In this document: in pieces, positions 50,291-61,455 of the stretch
Numbering within the stretch: the first letter of the stretch is position 1
Layout of the letters: each line of letters opens with the position of its first letter
NCBI GenBank assembly: GCA_003194525.1
Contig: NBIV01000027.1
Coordinates: 310,001 to 374,000, forward strand
Source of the DNA: Gracilariopsis chorda
Taxonomy: Eukaryota; Rhodophyta; Florideophyceae; Gracilariales; Gracilariaceae
DNA: 64,000 nucleotides
Direction: 5' to 3'
Program-made: the position numbers and the translations under genes
Notes under the pieces: generated by a model
The model's input: the letters and a program-made list of their open reading frames with translations, nothing else
Told to the model about the DNA's origin: nothing
Database searches by the model: none

Positions 50291-52803
50291 TGCCTCGGTT
50301 GGCGGTGAGGAGAGATGAGGGGAGAAGGGTTCCGCTAGGCGGGAGTCCCTTACATATACTTATTCTACTCACCGCTCCACGTTTTACAACTATGACAGCT
50401 AGACCTTTAAGGACTCGGAGGACCAACAGGCCCTGCAGGTCTGAAAGGCTGCGTTGGATGTCATTGCTGGATCCTTCTTCTCGTCTGATCCCTGGTTTGT
50501 TGTCCTTGCTGGAGATGATTACCTTCGCCACCGTTTTGCCTCTGGATTGGATCAGTGTGTGGGGCCACTGTTCCTTAATGGCCGGGAAAATGAAATTTAG
50601 TGTAGCATATTGGGACAGCCTCTTCCATGCTTTCTTGGCGTCTGGGTGGTATTGGCAAGTAACAAAAGGACCAGGGTTGAATTCCTCCTTGTCCCTACTT
50701 CCATACAAGTATGAATCCCTATTCTTGAAGCTCACATATCGGAGTGCTTCCCTGAAGTATTTTCCTGAATACCCTAGTTGGGCTAGCTTTCCGAATAGAA
50801 AAGCTACTTTCCTTTCCCATATGTCTTTGGAATTAGTGTTTCGACCAAATCTGACCATTTCTCCTTTCAATATTCCCGTAAAGACATGATCTGGATGGTC
50901 TGATTTGCCGTGGATATACAAAAGCTTGGAGATGAGTTTTGTATAGACCATAAGGTCCAACCTTCTTTTCTTGCGGAATCTATCTCCTTTGTAAATCTCC
51001 AGGTCCAATAATACCGCCCTTTCCTGACTTATATCATGTGTGAGAGAGAGATTTGTGCAGGTATTAAAGAACTTCATAAATGGCAGGGGTCATCCATATA
51101 CATTAAGATCATCAATCCATCATCAATGTATCGCCTTTGGAGAATGATCCTTCTGGCAAATCTTTTGTAGATTACGTGGAATTCGAAGTACAGGTAAAGG
51201 TCTGCAAAGGCTGGAGCCACTGCTGTTCCTGTCGCTGTACCTGTCTCTTGCTTGAAAATCTTCCCGTCCACAGTTATGAAGTTGTTCTTCATTATTAGTC
51301 GTAGGACTTGGGCCTAGAAGAAGTTCTGGGCTTGGATGATCTCTAGCAAGCATTCCAACAAATTCCTACATGCGTTATTGATGTCGATGTTACGGTAACA
51401 TCGTTCCACATCAAATGTGACAAAGACGCCATTCTTTGGCAGATACTGTTGTTCCAGTTGGCGTGATACCTGTTTGCTGTTGACAGTAATCACTTTGATT
51501 CTCTTTACCACTTCATTCAGGATGGAGCTAAGCCTTTTTGACAACCCACTCAATACAAATGAACATTGACCTGGTATCGATCTGCTTCCTAGTGTAGCCT
51601 TGTGAATCTTCGGAAGGATATAGAAAGGATTGGGGCTTTTGCATTCTTGTGCCTCATCAAGGATACCTTTCCAGTCCATTGGAGGTAGCTTACCTATTCT
51701 GGTAAGCCTAACAAGGTTACTGAAGATCTGCTCAAATAAGAATGAGTTTACTTTAGATAATACACCCTTGCTCAACTCTGAATCATCGAGTCTGGAGTAT
51801 ACGTCCCTTTGCATAAGTACAAGACCCAGGTTTTTGTATGATTCCTTGACGATCCACTCCTTACTCTGGATACATGTGAACCCTTTCTTTAGAATAGTAG
51901 AAAAGGCTATGGGCTTCCTTCGTGAGCTCATCAGCTCTGCAACCTTCCTCAGTTCCCTCATGACCATGTCAGATGTAGATCGTGGAAGCCCTTGTGTTGT
52001 TCTTCCCAATGTGCCTTGAAGCTTGGATATCGTTCCGTTAGAGCAATCTTGGAGTGAAGTCCTGATGGCCAACCCACTTCCAACACAGAGAACTCTTTGT
52101 ACACAGCACGGTATTTTTTCAAGGGTTATGCCAATGCGGTGGTTGAACTTCAGTTCCAGGAGTGGGAGGAGCAGGGTTTCCGTTGTCTAGAACAGTTCAA
52201 TGCTTTGGAACCTCTTTCTGGAGCACCTTGCCCGTTTTTCGACTTCAAATTCTTTGACTGTCCCGCTCTGGCTTTACGCTTACCCGATTTAGGGGTCTTT
52301 AAGGGCTTTAGGGGCTTTATTGCCTTCCCTTTGAGGTTTATTCCCTTTAGAGGTAGCCGTTGCCTTTTCAGAGCAGAAACCAGCTATCTCTCTTTTCATT
52401 CATTGAACCTCCTTCCGCAGCCGATCGGTTCCTTGGAGAGCTTCCACTTCATCGGCCTGGCATCATTCTTCAAGAGGGTCGCTGCTTTGTTCTCTCTGGA
52501 GACAAAGTCTTTGAAGACCGAAGCGACATCTAGATCCATTTCCTGCTCCTTCCGCTGAGCTACAAAGCTGCTCAAATAGCGTTGACCCAGACTGCAGATC
52601 CCCGAGGGTTACAAATCATCAATAAGTCCAGCCGCATAACTGAGTGCCTACTGATCTTCTTCTTGAGTATTCTTAACAATGTGCTTCTTCTCGGCCTGGA
52701 GCTGAGTGAGTTCCTTCTTCCGGAGGTCAATCGAAACCACCAAAGTATTTTTCGGGAACTTCTCAGCCAGGGTGTCGAATTTCACACGTAATTCATTGGC
52801 CAT
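50280..52803 (-). pseudogene. Penelope-like reverse transcriptase element (antisense, nested)
   Basis: Minus-strand frames at 52803-52648, 52072-51314, 51292-51074 and 51077-50280 form one broken gene. The 5' part is lysine-rich and coiled (MANELRVKFDTLAEKF at its start). The reverse transcriptase has PFYILPKIHK, VTFDVERCYRNIDIN, GTATGTAVAPAFADLYL and RRYIDDGL, the sequence style of Penelope-like elements. The thumb follows (LLDLEIYKGD, KSDHPDHVF, FGKLAQLGYSGKYF). No GIY-YIG endonuclease was recognised after it, so it may belong to the endonuclease-lacking group. It ends with a partial hammerhead-like core over the stop codon. Several frame changes make it inactive. Confidence 0.75.
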
Positions 52804-52875
52804 GGTCACTGGGATTTGTGGCAAACGTGGCGCCTGCTACGTTCTTGAATATATAAAACGAAGTTCACCCTTCGG

Positions 52876-53060
52876 ACAGATCAGGATGACTTACAGTGGA
52901 TATCAAGCATCTTGGACGCTTCCGGACGGTTAGTCAGAAGGAGTTTAAGACTATTGGAGTTTGAAAACGTGGTACAATACCGCCTGGGTGTAAAGCAAAA
53001 TTTGGCTGGTGCGATGTCATGCTTGAATACCAATGGGTTAGAAGAAACATCAGTGGAGTA
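52876..53060 (+). pseudogene. Ty3-type RNase H relic (C-terminal part)
   Basis: One uninterrupted sense frame gives TDQDDLQWISSILDASGRL, then RLLEFENVVQYRLGVKQNLA. That is the end of a Ty3 RNase H, where TDHxAL, GRLxRW, the LxEF strand and the ADALSR-type motif (here AGAMSC) are usual. The catalytic N-terminal part and the reverse transcriptase are missing because the Penelope-like element sits directly upstream. Confidence 0.8.
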
Positions 53061-53118
53061 AGATATTCCGTGCTTCACTATCCAGCTGGGTAAGGATAGC
53101 CAAGAAAAGAAAACAAAA

Positions 53119-54180
53119 TTGGGAATCTTTCTGGATGAGAAGGAGGAATTCCATCAGGTCATTGTTGCAAAGGATCTACTGTACGGAGTGTTCGAAGTGG
53201 ACGAGGAGGACTATGCCCCCATTAGCAAAGAGAAATTCTTGCGAGAGCAAGCAGCCAATGGGTATTGCAAGTCATTAGTACGACTTTTTGGGCAGAAGTA
53301 TTTGCAGTTCGATATCGACCATGAACGATATTTATTAAGGCGAACCACTTTGGATGGCCTGCTCTAAAACTTCGTAATGGAGTCAGTGTGCCAAAGTATT
53401 TTCGACCTGGCCCACCATCCACGGCTGAAAGGTCACCCAGCAGGTACAAGAAGTTTTGCATCTTCAAAAGAGACTTCTCCTGGCCGCTATTTGCTCAAGA
53501 TATTTATACATATGTGGGGAGCTGCACCGCGTGCGTCAAAACCCGTAGTGATATTAAGAAACACTATAATTTTATGAAGTTATTCACAACGGCTCGCTCA
53601 TTGGATGTCATAGCTATTGAGCTTTTTGGACCACTTCCGGAGTTCAACAAGGTACACATGTATGTCACAGTAATTACCGATCGGTTCGCAAAGATCCCTC
53701 GAGCTATTCTGCTCAGTTGCACGAACTCTACCGCGTTGGCGGAAGCTTTCCTCAACCATTGGGTATTTCTTTACGGTTCTACACTTCACCTTCTGAGCGA
53801 TCATGGTTTTAGTCTGCTCTCAAAGTTCTTCAAATCATTCTGCACCATATTCGGTTTGAAGAAGCAATATTTCACCACTGTATACGGCCCCCAAACCAAT
53901 GGGCAAGTGCAAAGGTTTTACAAAACCTTAGTGGCAGGTTTACGCCACTATGTGGAAGAGAATCAATGGAACTGGGCTTAATTTGTACAGCCCTTGACCT
54001 ATATTTACAACCTGCAGGGATATCGCTGCACAGAAATCACCCCCGTCCATTTGGTTCTGTCACGAAACCCTCCTGGCATCATCGTCAAGCAAGTTCCAAA
54101 TAACCAACGGGCTCCACGGACTCAATCAACCGTACAGGTGAAAAAACGATATAACCAAAGGTTGAGGAAATCTCTATAGA
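53119..54180 (+). pseudogene. Ty3-type integrase relic
   Basis: Frames at 53119-53367, 53377-53577 and 53388-53981 belong to one integrase broken by frameshifts. The zinc region is split: HH-type LAHHPRLKGHPAG lies in one frame and the CC part YVGSCTACVKTRSD in another. The catalytic core shows VIAIELFGPLP, VITDRFAKIP, HLLSDHGFSLLSKFF and YGPQTNGQVQRFYKTL. The first acid is E in place of the usual D (IELFGPLP). The final glutamate of the DDE triad is Q (NGQVQRF). So the enzyme is broken both by frame and by residue. Confidence 0.85.
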
Positions 54181-54240
54181 TAGTGACCGGCAAATTAATA
54201 AGAAGCCCAGGAAAGGAATAAGAAATACCAGAACCATAAA

Positions 54241-54798
54241 GTGAGAGCGATCACCAAAGTGGAACACGGAGATTACGTCTTCGTGGACATACCGCTTAAA
54301 GGAGCTTGTCTGTCTCTGAAAGATGAAACGGATAACGGTTTGCTTGATGAGGACATACGGTCGAATCTGTTAGCAAAATTTTCACAAACCTTGATTCGGT
54401 GCAGCGACCAGACGGTAACCATCCTGGAAAATGGACCTGAAAACTCCGTATGGGTGGAGAGGTTAATAATAGCCCAACCCTCCCAACCTACAACGCAAGT
54501 AGTACCGCCAGCACATATGATCCTCTCGTCACCAAAATGTGAAGGCCAAGACGGAATGCCACTGGAAGCAGTCAATGATAGGAGAAGTCCGGCGTCCACC
54601 CCGTATCCCCGAAACAATACCATGGAGGCTGGAACCAAAGATGTAACGGTAAATCCAACCGTCCCCTCCACGGTCTGCCAGAAAGATGACAACCAACAAC
54701 CTCCAGGGAATGCATCTATGGACAGCAGAGGAGTATTCGATTCCATATTTAGTCCCGAGCGTACCATTTTTGGTATCTCTTACCGTGTACCGTGGTAA
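54241..54798 (+). pseudogene. Integrase C-terminal region relic
   Basis: Open frame (GTG start) with HGDYVFVDIPLKG and FSQTLIRCSDQTVTILENG followed by VWVERLIIAQP, matching the SH3-like C-terminal domain and following linker of Ty3 integrases. After about residue 95 it is a disordered tail. No chromodomain was recognised downstream. Confidence 0.6.
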
Positions 54799-56641
54799 AG
54801 ATACACGGCTTTCCATGACACCGTGGAGCTGCCTCGTCACATAACTAATAATGTTCTCATAAGGTACTGGTCCAAACGAGGCGAAACACCACCAACTCGA
54901 TCACTTAACACCACTGTGGTGCAGCGTCGCCAAGGAGGGGAGGAGCTGTTCTAAGCCCAATACTGAGAGGTATATTGTAGGACAACGCAAAAGGCGTGGA
55001 ATCCCGGATGTTGCTACTCATAGGAGTGCGAAGTGGTTACCATGACGGCTCTACCGTATACGAGTTGGACCCGTACGAGTTGATGCCAATGGGATGGTTT
55101 ACCGTGTGAAGTTTCACCTAGCAAGATAGGAATCGAGAATGGATTGCAGGATGAGTGGACGCGTGTGCGCGTGTGCGACAGCACCATGCTGTAGTGTTCT
55201 GCTTTACTTGAGTTCACCCCTCAGTGTGCTTGACACTGGCCTGGCCACTTTTGTGGACCTGAGAGGACCTGAGAAGGTTTGCACTATTGTAGTTAATTAT
55301 TATAGTTTATTATGGTAGTGTACCTACATTGGTGAGCACGACTTCGTCGTTGCGAGGAATAATTAAAGTTAACCCGAGACTTCGTTCATTCATAACTGTT
55401 CCGTTTGACCTGATTTATCCGGCTTTGGATTTTGACTTCGTTGCGCCATGTACTACTCCTTGCGGAGGGTCACTGCATTCGGTTCGCTCGATTCATCCCC
55501 TCTGTAAACCTACAGATACTCTGTGTTATAATTGCCGTGTGACATTTTCTACCTTGTGGTACTGGTATCGCCCCTGTATTGGGTAATTCGTCGGCTATAT
55601 CTCGTGCATGTGCAGCCTCTGTCGGGTCTGTTCCCGCTTTCTGCACGACACACCGTGTGGTTTTTCCCCGTCCTCGGAAGGCACCCTTCACCAGGTATAT
55701 TCTAAACCACCGCACCGCGTGGCACACCGGTCTCTGGTTTTACCGTTTTTCTGGCTCTGGTTCCCATTTCTTTATCCACCTCTGTGGTCAATCTGAAATA
55801 CCTACAGAGTTATGCCCGTATTACAGGTATACAGAGGGCTCTGTCATTGGGTCTGCCTCCACAGGGAGCAAGACTCCGGACGCCTTTAGTGTGATACCCA
55901 TCCTCCGGGTTTTGAACTACAAATATCACTAATAAGAACTCGGAATAACAACAATACCAAACAGCAATCAAGAACATTTTCGCATACCATACTCATGAGT
56001 TGTCACGAGAAGATACCAGGAGGATCAGGAACCTTGCCGAGCATGCCCAGATGCATATCCGTATGTACTGCTTCCACTTCCGTTAGCAAGAGGTATGATG
56101 AGCCCGGAAGGATTCCATCGACGACCACGACCGGCCAGCTCACTGGTACTTGGGCCGAGACCTGGAGCAGTACCAGCCATGGGAGATGAGCCAGTCGAGG
56201 TACCGGCTTGACTGGATGTGAAACCTTGAGCGACAGGAAGAGGCGAAGAACGATTGAGATACACCGGGTGGGTCTGTGTGGTTGAGCCGAAGTGGACTAG
56301 GAACCAAACGGAGCCATGTGTGAAGCAACTCATTGGCAACCGAAACCCACCGAAGCAGGTACTTCAAAACCAGTTGTAACGTATCCAATGGTGAGAGCAA
56401 ACGGTTAGACCAGACCTACAGCAGCCTTTTGGTTGTACGAAGTAGCAGTATAGGGACGTTCATCGATTATCTGGGAATGAGTTTCCACATGTTATATCAC
56501 CGTCTGGTATAGGGCGTGCTGCAACTGAGCTTGGAACCGACAGGGACCATCATTTCGGGCCTTTTGCTGAGCTAAGACCAGTAGGTACCTGGTGAATGTG
56601 TCGATGGCCACGATTGAATTCTGAGGACCCGGTCGGTTCAA
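54799..56641. other. LTR element 3' part, no clear sense coding
   Basis: Lies between the integrase and the antisense frame. Fragments on the minus strand (56140-56400, 56025-56339) may be the downstream end of the antisense frame after a frame change. Nothing else recognised. Confidence 0.35.
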
Positions 56642-58702
56642 TTACTTCAGAAAACCACGATGGAGCCAATGCAGAGCACTCTCGATACATTCAATGTCCT
56701 CACCGTCGTGGGGAACCAGAGAACCGACTGTTGAGATAGACCGGAAGGGACTGGCAACGACCTGACCAACTGGAATGGAAGTATTCTCGCTAGGGCTGGA
56801 GGCACTACCTTGGTAAGGAGAGTAGCAGCTACAAGTACGTTCCGAGGTACCACGGGGGGGTTCCATAAGGGACTGGGGCATACCAACATCCTTATCCTGC
56901 TCATAGTTCTGGCTGTCAGGATGACCTGGAACGCTCTGTTCCTCCGTGGTATCCACGCTGGGTTCCGTATGTTTCCATACCACCCAGGCCTGACCTACCC
57001 TCTAGGAATGGTTTTCGGTGGCGCCAAGCATGACAGTGAGCTCCTCGACCAAGTATGGTGTTTCTCTGACAATTTTCTCTACGCCAAGGTTTTCACACAC
57101 ACTTTCCACAAGGTGTTTCGAAATACGGAAAATAGGATCAACAGGATAGAGCCCGTGAGCAGGAACGGTGGGATCGTTGGACAGGGTGGGCCACGTCACT
57201 CCCACACTAGCCGTTTGAAAGGATAACAGTTCCACAGTGGCAGCGAACTCCACGAGGGCTTTTGTCCAAATTTTGTCTGCAAAATGGGAGCCATCTATAA
57301 TGGCGATGCCAAAGTAGGCCAATAACAGTGGGTTGGGAACGCCCAGGAACAGGCACACTTCGTAATGCTACCACCAACTTGGTCTTGGAACATGCATATT
57401 ACGGCGTATTGCGTCATCTTGCAAGAAAAATTTCACTAGTTTATACGAGTGCATTATTCGCACGTTAGCCTTTCGGTCACGGAGATGGAACTAGTAAGGT
57501 GAGCCTCCAGCCCTCCGGCCTTGGTCCATGAAACAATTGGTAGGCAACGGCTTGTTGAAATAGTCCATGTTGACGCTAAACCGCACAGCTGAGTTACGGG
57601 GACTTATTTCATACAGGGCCCAAACTACTCGGCGAAAGTATTCAACCTCTTAGGGACCATGGACGGAAGGATCTTCAGACCAAACCATAGGACAAATAAC
57701 GTCCACGAACGGTTTATGATGATCGTTGGCATCAACTACCGCCGATAGGTTTACGTGACGATTTCGGCTACCAGATGGGAGAGAAGCTCTGTAGGTAGGA
57801 ATCTGTGCGAGTCGCTCGCATTTCAACCGGCTCTAAGTGACATATTTGTCCACGGAGGGTCGACTGTACTCACTGGGAGCCTGAACCGCATTAGTATTGG
57901 TAGGCCAATATGTGGAATCCAAAATGCGTGGATAAATGTCCTATAGAGCTGTCCGATGACCTCCCTGACGCTGAAAAAATGCAGTGACAGGAAGAGGACG
58001 TGAAATCGGCTGGCTTTTAGGAGAAAATGTTGCCAGAGCGGTATGACATGTTCCACGAACTGGCACCGGATTGGGGTAGTTGCCCTGAGAAGTCAAAGCG
58101 TTTCCACGGCCACGACCACGACCACTGCTGGGACTCTGTAAACCACCATGAGACTGAAAACGGGTAACCCATTTGGCTATACCACCGTAAAGACCCATCC
58201 AAGGATGACCGTTCATTGCGTATTCCAAAGCAATTGATACGGTATGAAACCCTCAAGGTAACGAGAGAACAGACCGATCTCATAACTCGCCCTGAGCGGT
58301 TATAACAGGGTAAGAACATACCTCTGTGACCTATGGAGGAGCAGTCTCACCCTTTGGTCTCGCGCCAGCGGTGAATGGCTCCACAGCACCAAAAAAACGC
58401 CTAAGGGTACGGCGATGGTCCATCCGCGCGGAAGGATCTGAATGGGTACTTTGACTTCCTTCTTCGGTGGCCACAGTCCATGTGGGAGTCAGAGGAAAGC
58501 GGCGCTGAGGGAGCGCTTCCTCAGAGCGAATTGGGGGCTGAGCATTCAGGCCCTCTGGCTCTTCTAGACCCAGAAGGGCTGCGACTTCCTGAAAGGTGAG
58601 CACGAAGTGACGGAAAACGATTGAACGATCAGCACGAAGACCAGTCAAAATCGACATGTTGCGCGAACCCTGTGCGCAGAGTAACCCGAACGGGCCATGC
58701 AA
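56642..58702 (-). pseudogene. Long antisense reading frame inside the LTR element
   Basis: A single minus-strand frame about 687 codons long runs from 58702 to 56642, broken only by about ten stops (mostly TAG) and no frameshift. The translation has ordinary protein composition: FRHFVLTFQEVAALLGLEEP near the start, an RGRGRGN cluster, DANDHHKPFVDVICPMVW, VNMDYFNKPLPTNCFMDQ, AYFGIAIIDGSHFADKIW and FRISKHLVESVCENL. The family is not identified. LTFQEVAALLGL slightly resembles the plant mobile domain, which occurs in some transposable elements, but that is weak. It is on the opposite strand to gag and pol. Confidence 0.6.
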
Positions 58703-59136
58703 ATCGGAATCGAAGGCTCGAAATGTAACGATAGTTTACCCTGAAGAGGCGAAGCGAAGGCCGGCTGTCAGCTGACCAAGCGGTGAAATCCGCCAACACC
58801 ACCGCTAACTGTAGGCGGAAGACGACCCACAGGGTGAGTTGAATCGACTGCAGGGAACGTTTCGCGTAATTTCGAAAGTTCAAACAGAATTAAGGGGTAC
58901 AGAACGCGCTCCGCGACCCAGAAGGAACTGTTCCGTGACTATGCAGAGATGAAACCTAAGGTTCGCATTCACCTCGAGGAAGATGCACTCCTAGCCGTCG
59001 GGCAGACTACCAAATGGTGCTGCGCACGTCGAGCCACACTCCAAGGACTGAACTTGCCGCCAAAAATGTTTACTGACACTGACTGGCGAGACACAGTGTA
59101 CAGCAATGGGTTGTGTTTGTCGGCATGAAAGGTTTC

Positions 59137-59687
59137 TGTAACGCAGTAAGATCTGACCACGCGGGTAGTGCAACGAGCGGTGTACCAATTGGTTACTATG
59201 TCACGTGGGTTTGAGTGGCTAACTAGTCAGATGACCAATTTATTTAATTATTTAAGATGGGTAAGGACACTCTGCTACTGTGGCGTGGGCCATGGCACTA
59301 GAGCCAGTCCCAACGTATGTCACGTAGCAGAACACACCTAAGTTTGAGCCTCACTCACCCTTAAGGTGGGTGCAGCGCCCCGTCTCGAAGAATGGTAAAG
59401 GAAAGGACCTCTTGGCTAGGCGTGATACCATTTTGTTTTTACATTCAATCTTCTGGTTTAGGTAAGTCTCTTCAGGGTCTACTAGCCCTTGTATGGGTTT
59501 AGAAAAACAATAATAATTGGTTTCGGATAGCTTGCCTGGCTGTCTTGTGCCCTTAGTGTTTGGTGCTGCAACCCCCATCCGGTTACCCAACTTCTACCCT
59601 TCAAGTTGAACTCTCGCTGCGCTCCCAATTAAGATTATCCAGATCGCCTGCCCAGGTGGAAGTCGACACCAAATTGGTTGTACCATA
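59137..59687 (+). repeat. 3' LTR
   Basis: Starts TGTAACGCAG and ends TTGTACCATA (terminal CA changed to TA). It pairs with 46081-46628. A short purine stretch (ATGAAAGG) lies just before it where the polypurine tract is expected. Confidence 0.88.
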
Positions 59688-59692
59688 CAAGT
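59688..59692. repeat. Target site duplication, right (CAAGT)
   Basis: Identical to 46076-46080. Confidence 0.85.
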
Positions 59693-61455
59693 AACTTATT
59701 CTCAGGATATTTCTCATTGTCTGTGTTTCCACCCGTGTATTCGGTTTATTGCTGGGCAGTGCTGAATCTCCCCCGATCCTCTCGAGTGACTCGTTGGCCT
59801 TCCTTTACTTCCTCTTTGGTGTCTGCATTCCTTTTCGCTTTTCCCGTTTTTCTTATAGAGCAGTATACCCAAGCAGGAGACTCGCTCAAGGTGTTTGCGG
59901 CATTGCTCTCTTGCGAGGTAGGCAAAGTGACAGGGCCTTCCGTACCATACGGTGTTCAGGGGTAAGACCGAGGTGGCTTCCAGATACACCGATGGAGGTA
60001 TTACCGAGAATCGGGTCACCAGCTGGTCAACGTAGTGCACAGGTCCATGTAAGCAATGTTTCGGTCAACGCAGAATCCAAAAGGAAAAGAGAAAAGAGGG
60101 CAAAAGAACCATTTAAAAAGTTCCAAACCAACAGATGGCGCGGAAAGCCAAAAGAGACCTGGCAGTAGGGTGTTGCTTATTCAGCTACCACAGCAAAACT
60201 AAATACTGAGTCACCGACTATCTGTTCCCACAATAAAAATTAACGAATACTGTAAGAACTGTGAACCGTGGACGAGGCAACAAGTTACGACAGATCAGCG
60301 GTTCTATTGGATGCTCTGTGAGTGAGTATGTCAAGAGCAAACGCGGTGAAACCTCAAGAGAGAGTTACTCACTTCGCGCATGCGATAAACTCACAGCCGA
60401 GTCAGGGTGAAATTGCAGGAACGTCTTCTCTCACGTATTAAGAATTCATCTAGCCTACCTGAGGATTTGTAACAGAACCACCTTCACACCCATTAAACAA
60501 ATAAGTAAAATGCACGATTTGGTTTTTTGGCGCAAACTGCGCCAGCACTCGAAAGAATGCTTCACGTTATATTTTTGAGTGTTTTCGGTGTGCCAACTCA
60601 TTACACCAATGATAATCAAACGTTTTGGACAACCAAAACGTTTGATTGTCTGGTTTGTGATGTCACACCGCCTACAGGTGGCCTCAAGCTTCAGCCCTGC
60701 TACTTTTTCCTACAGTCAAGATGCAGACGTCGCAACTGCAAGAAAGAGTGGTATGGCCGAATTTCCTACTTACCCTTGTAATAAATCTGAAAATACTACG
60801 ACTGTAGTTTGCTACACGTATGGTCCATACATTTGTGTCACTGGACAGCATGGCAGGCCAGGGCAAAACACGCACGTGTGAATCATGCATTCATGAATAT
60901 TGTCCGTACGCTTTTCGCACGTCCTTGTATTCAGGATATCATAGAAATCACCCACCAAGGCTCGAAAATTACCAAAGAAAATTAGCATCAAATATCACCC
61001 AAAACTTCGAAGAGTCCACTCATACCTGAGTTGAACCGATGCCACGTCGGTACTGAATTATTCATGAACCACCTCGCTTATAGAGTATGAGCATACGCAT
61101 TGCTCTGCATATCTCGGTAGCTTCCACTATCCACGGCTCATACAAGTACTTGTGGTGTGCACAACCGTGTGCACTCATTCCTCCTTACCAGAGACCCACA
61201 CCGAAGTGACCCACCTCTATCCAACTTTCTACGCTTTTCGTGTAGGGTGACCTCCGCTTACAACTGAATTTGTCGTCTCATCCCTACCGGGTTTGCCTCT
61301 TGAGAGGAAGGTACCAGAAATCTCCGAATGCCTTCCCACCGCTGGTAGTTGCACAACAAAATGGTTTCCCGACATGAAAGTGATGGTTTTTGTATTTATT
61401 TCTCTCTCTGAGGTTTGATTTTCATTAACTGGAAAGATTACGTGGTTCCCTTTGA
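59693..61455. other. Gene-poor region right of the LTR element
   Basis: No supported gene. Overlapping frames on both strands (59678-59965, 59749-60168, 59714-60040) lack domains. It may hold the 5' LTR and leader of the second LTR element, but I could not define it because its partner LTR is outside the window. A local inverted repeat around AATCAAACGTTTTGG / CCAAAACGTTTGATT lies at 60615-60645. Confidence 0.35.
60615..60645. repeat. Short perfect hairpin
   Basis: AATCAAACGTTTTGG followed after 1-3 bases by CCAAAACGTTTGATT: a 15-bp inverted repeat with almost no loop, near 60615-60645. Confidence 0.7.

Larger units (their letters stand above)
46081..59687 (+). mobile_element. Ty3-type LTR retrotransposon, 13.6 kb, decayed
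   Basis: Two direct repeats of about 550 bp bound the element, with a 5-bp duplication CAAGT outside. Sense-strand relics occur in the order gag, protease, RNase H, integrase, which is the Ty3/gypsy order. The reverse transcriptase is missing, and an antisense Penelope-like element occupies 50280-52803. After the integrase come 4 kb with a long antisense frame. Many in-frame stops in all parts and diverged LTRs show that it is old and not autonomous. A candidate primer-binding site starting TGGTCTTCAGACC follows two to three bases after the 5' LTR. Confidence 0.9.

Noticed and set aside
52097..52558. 153-codon plus frame
   Set aside because: Antisense shadow of the lysine-rich 5' part of the Penelope-like gene.
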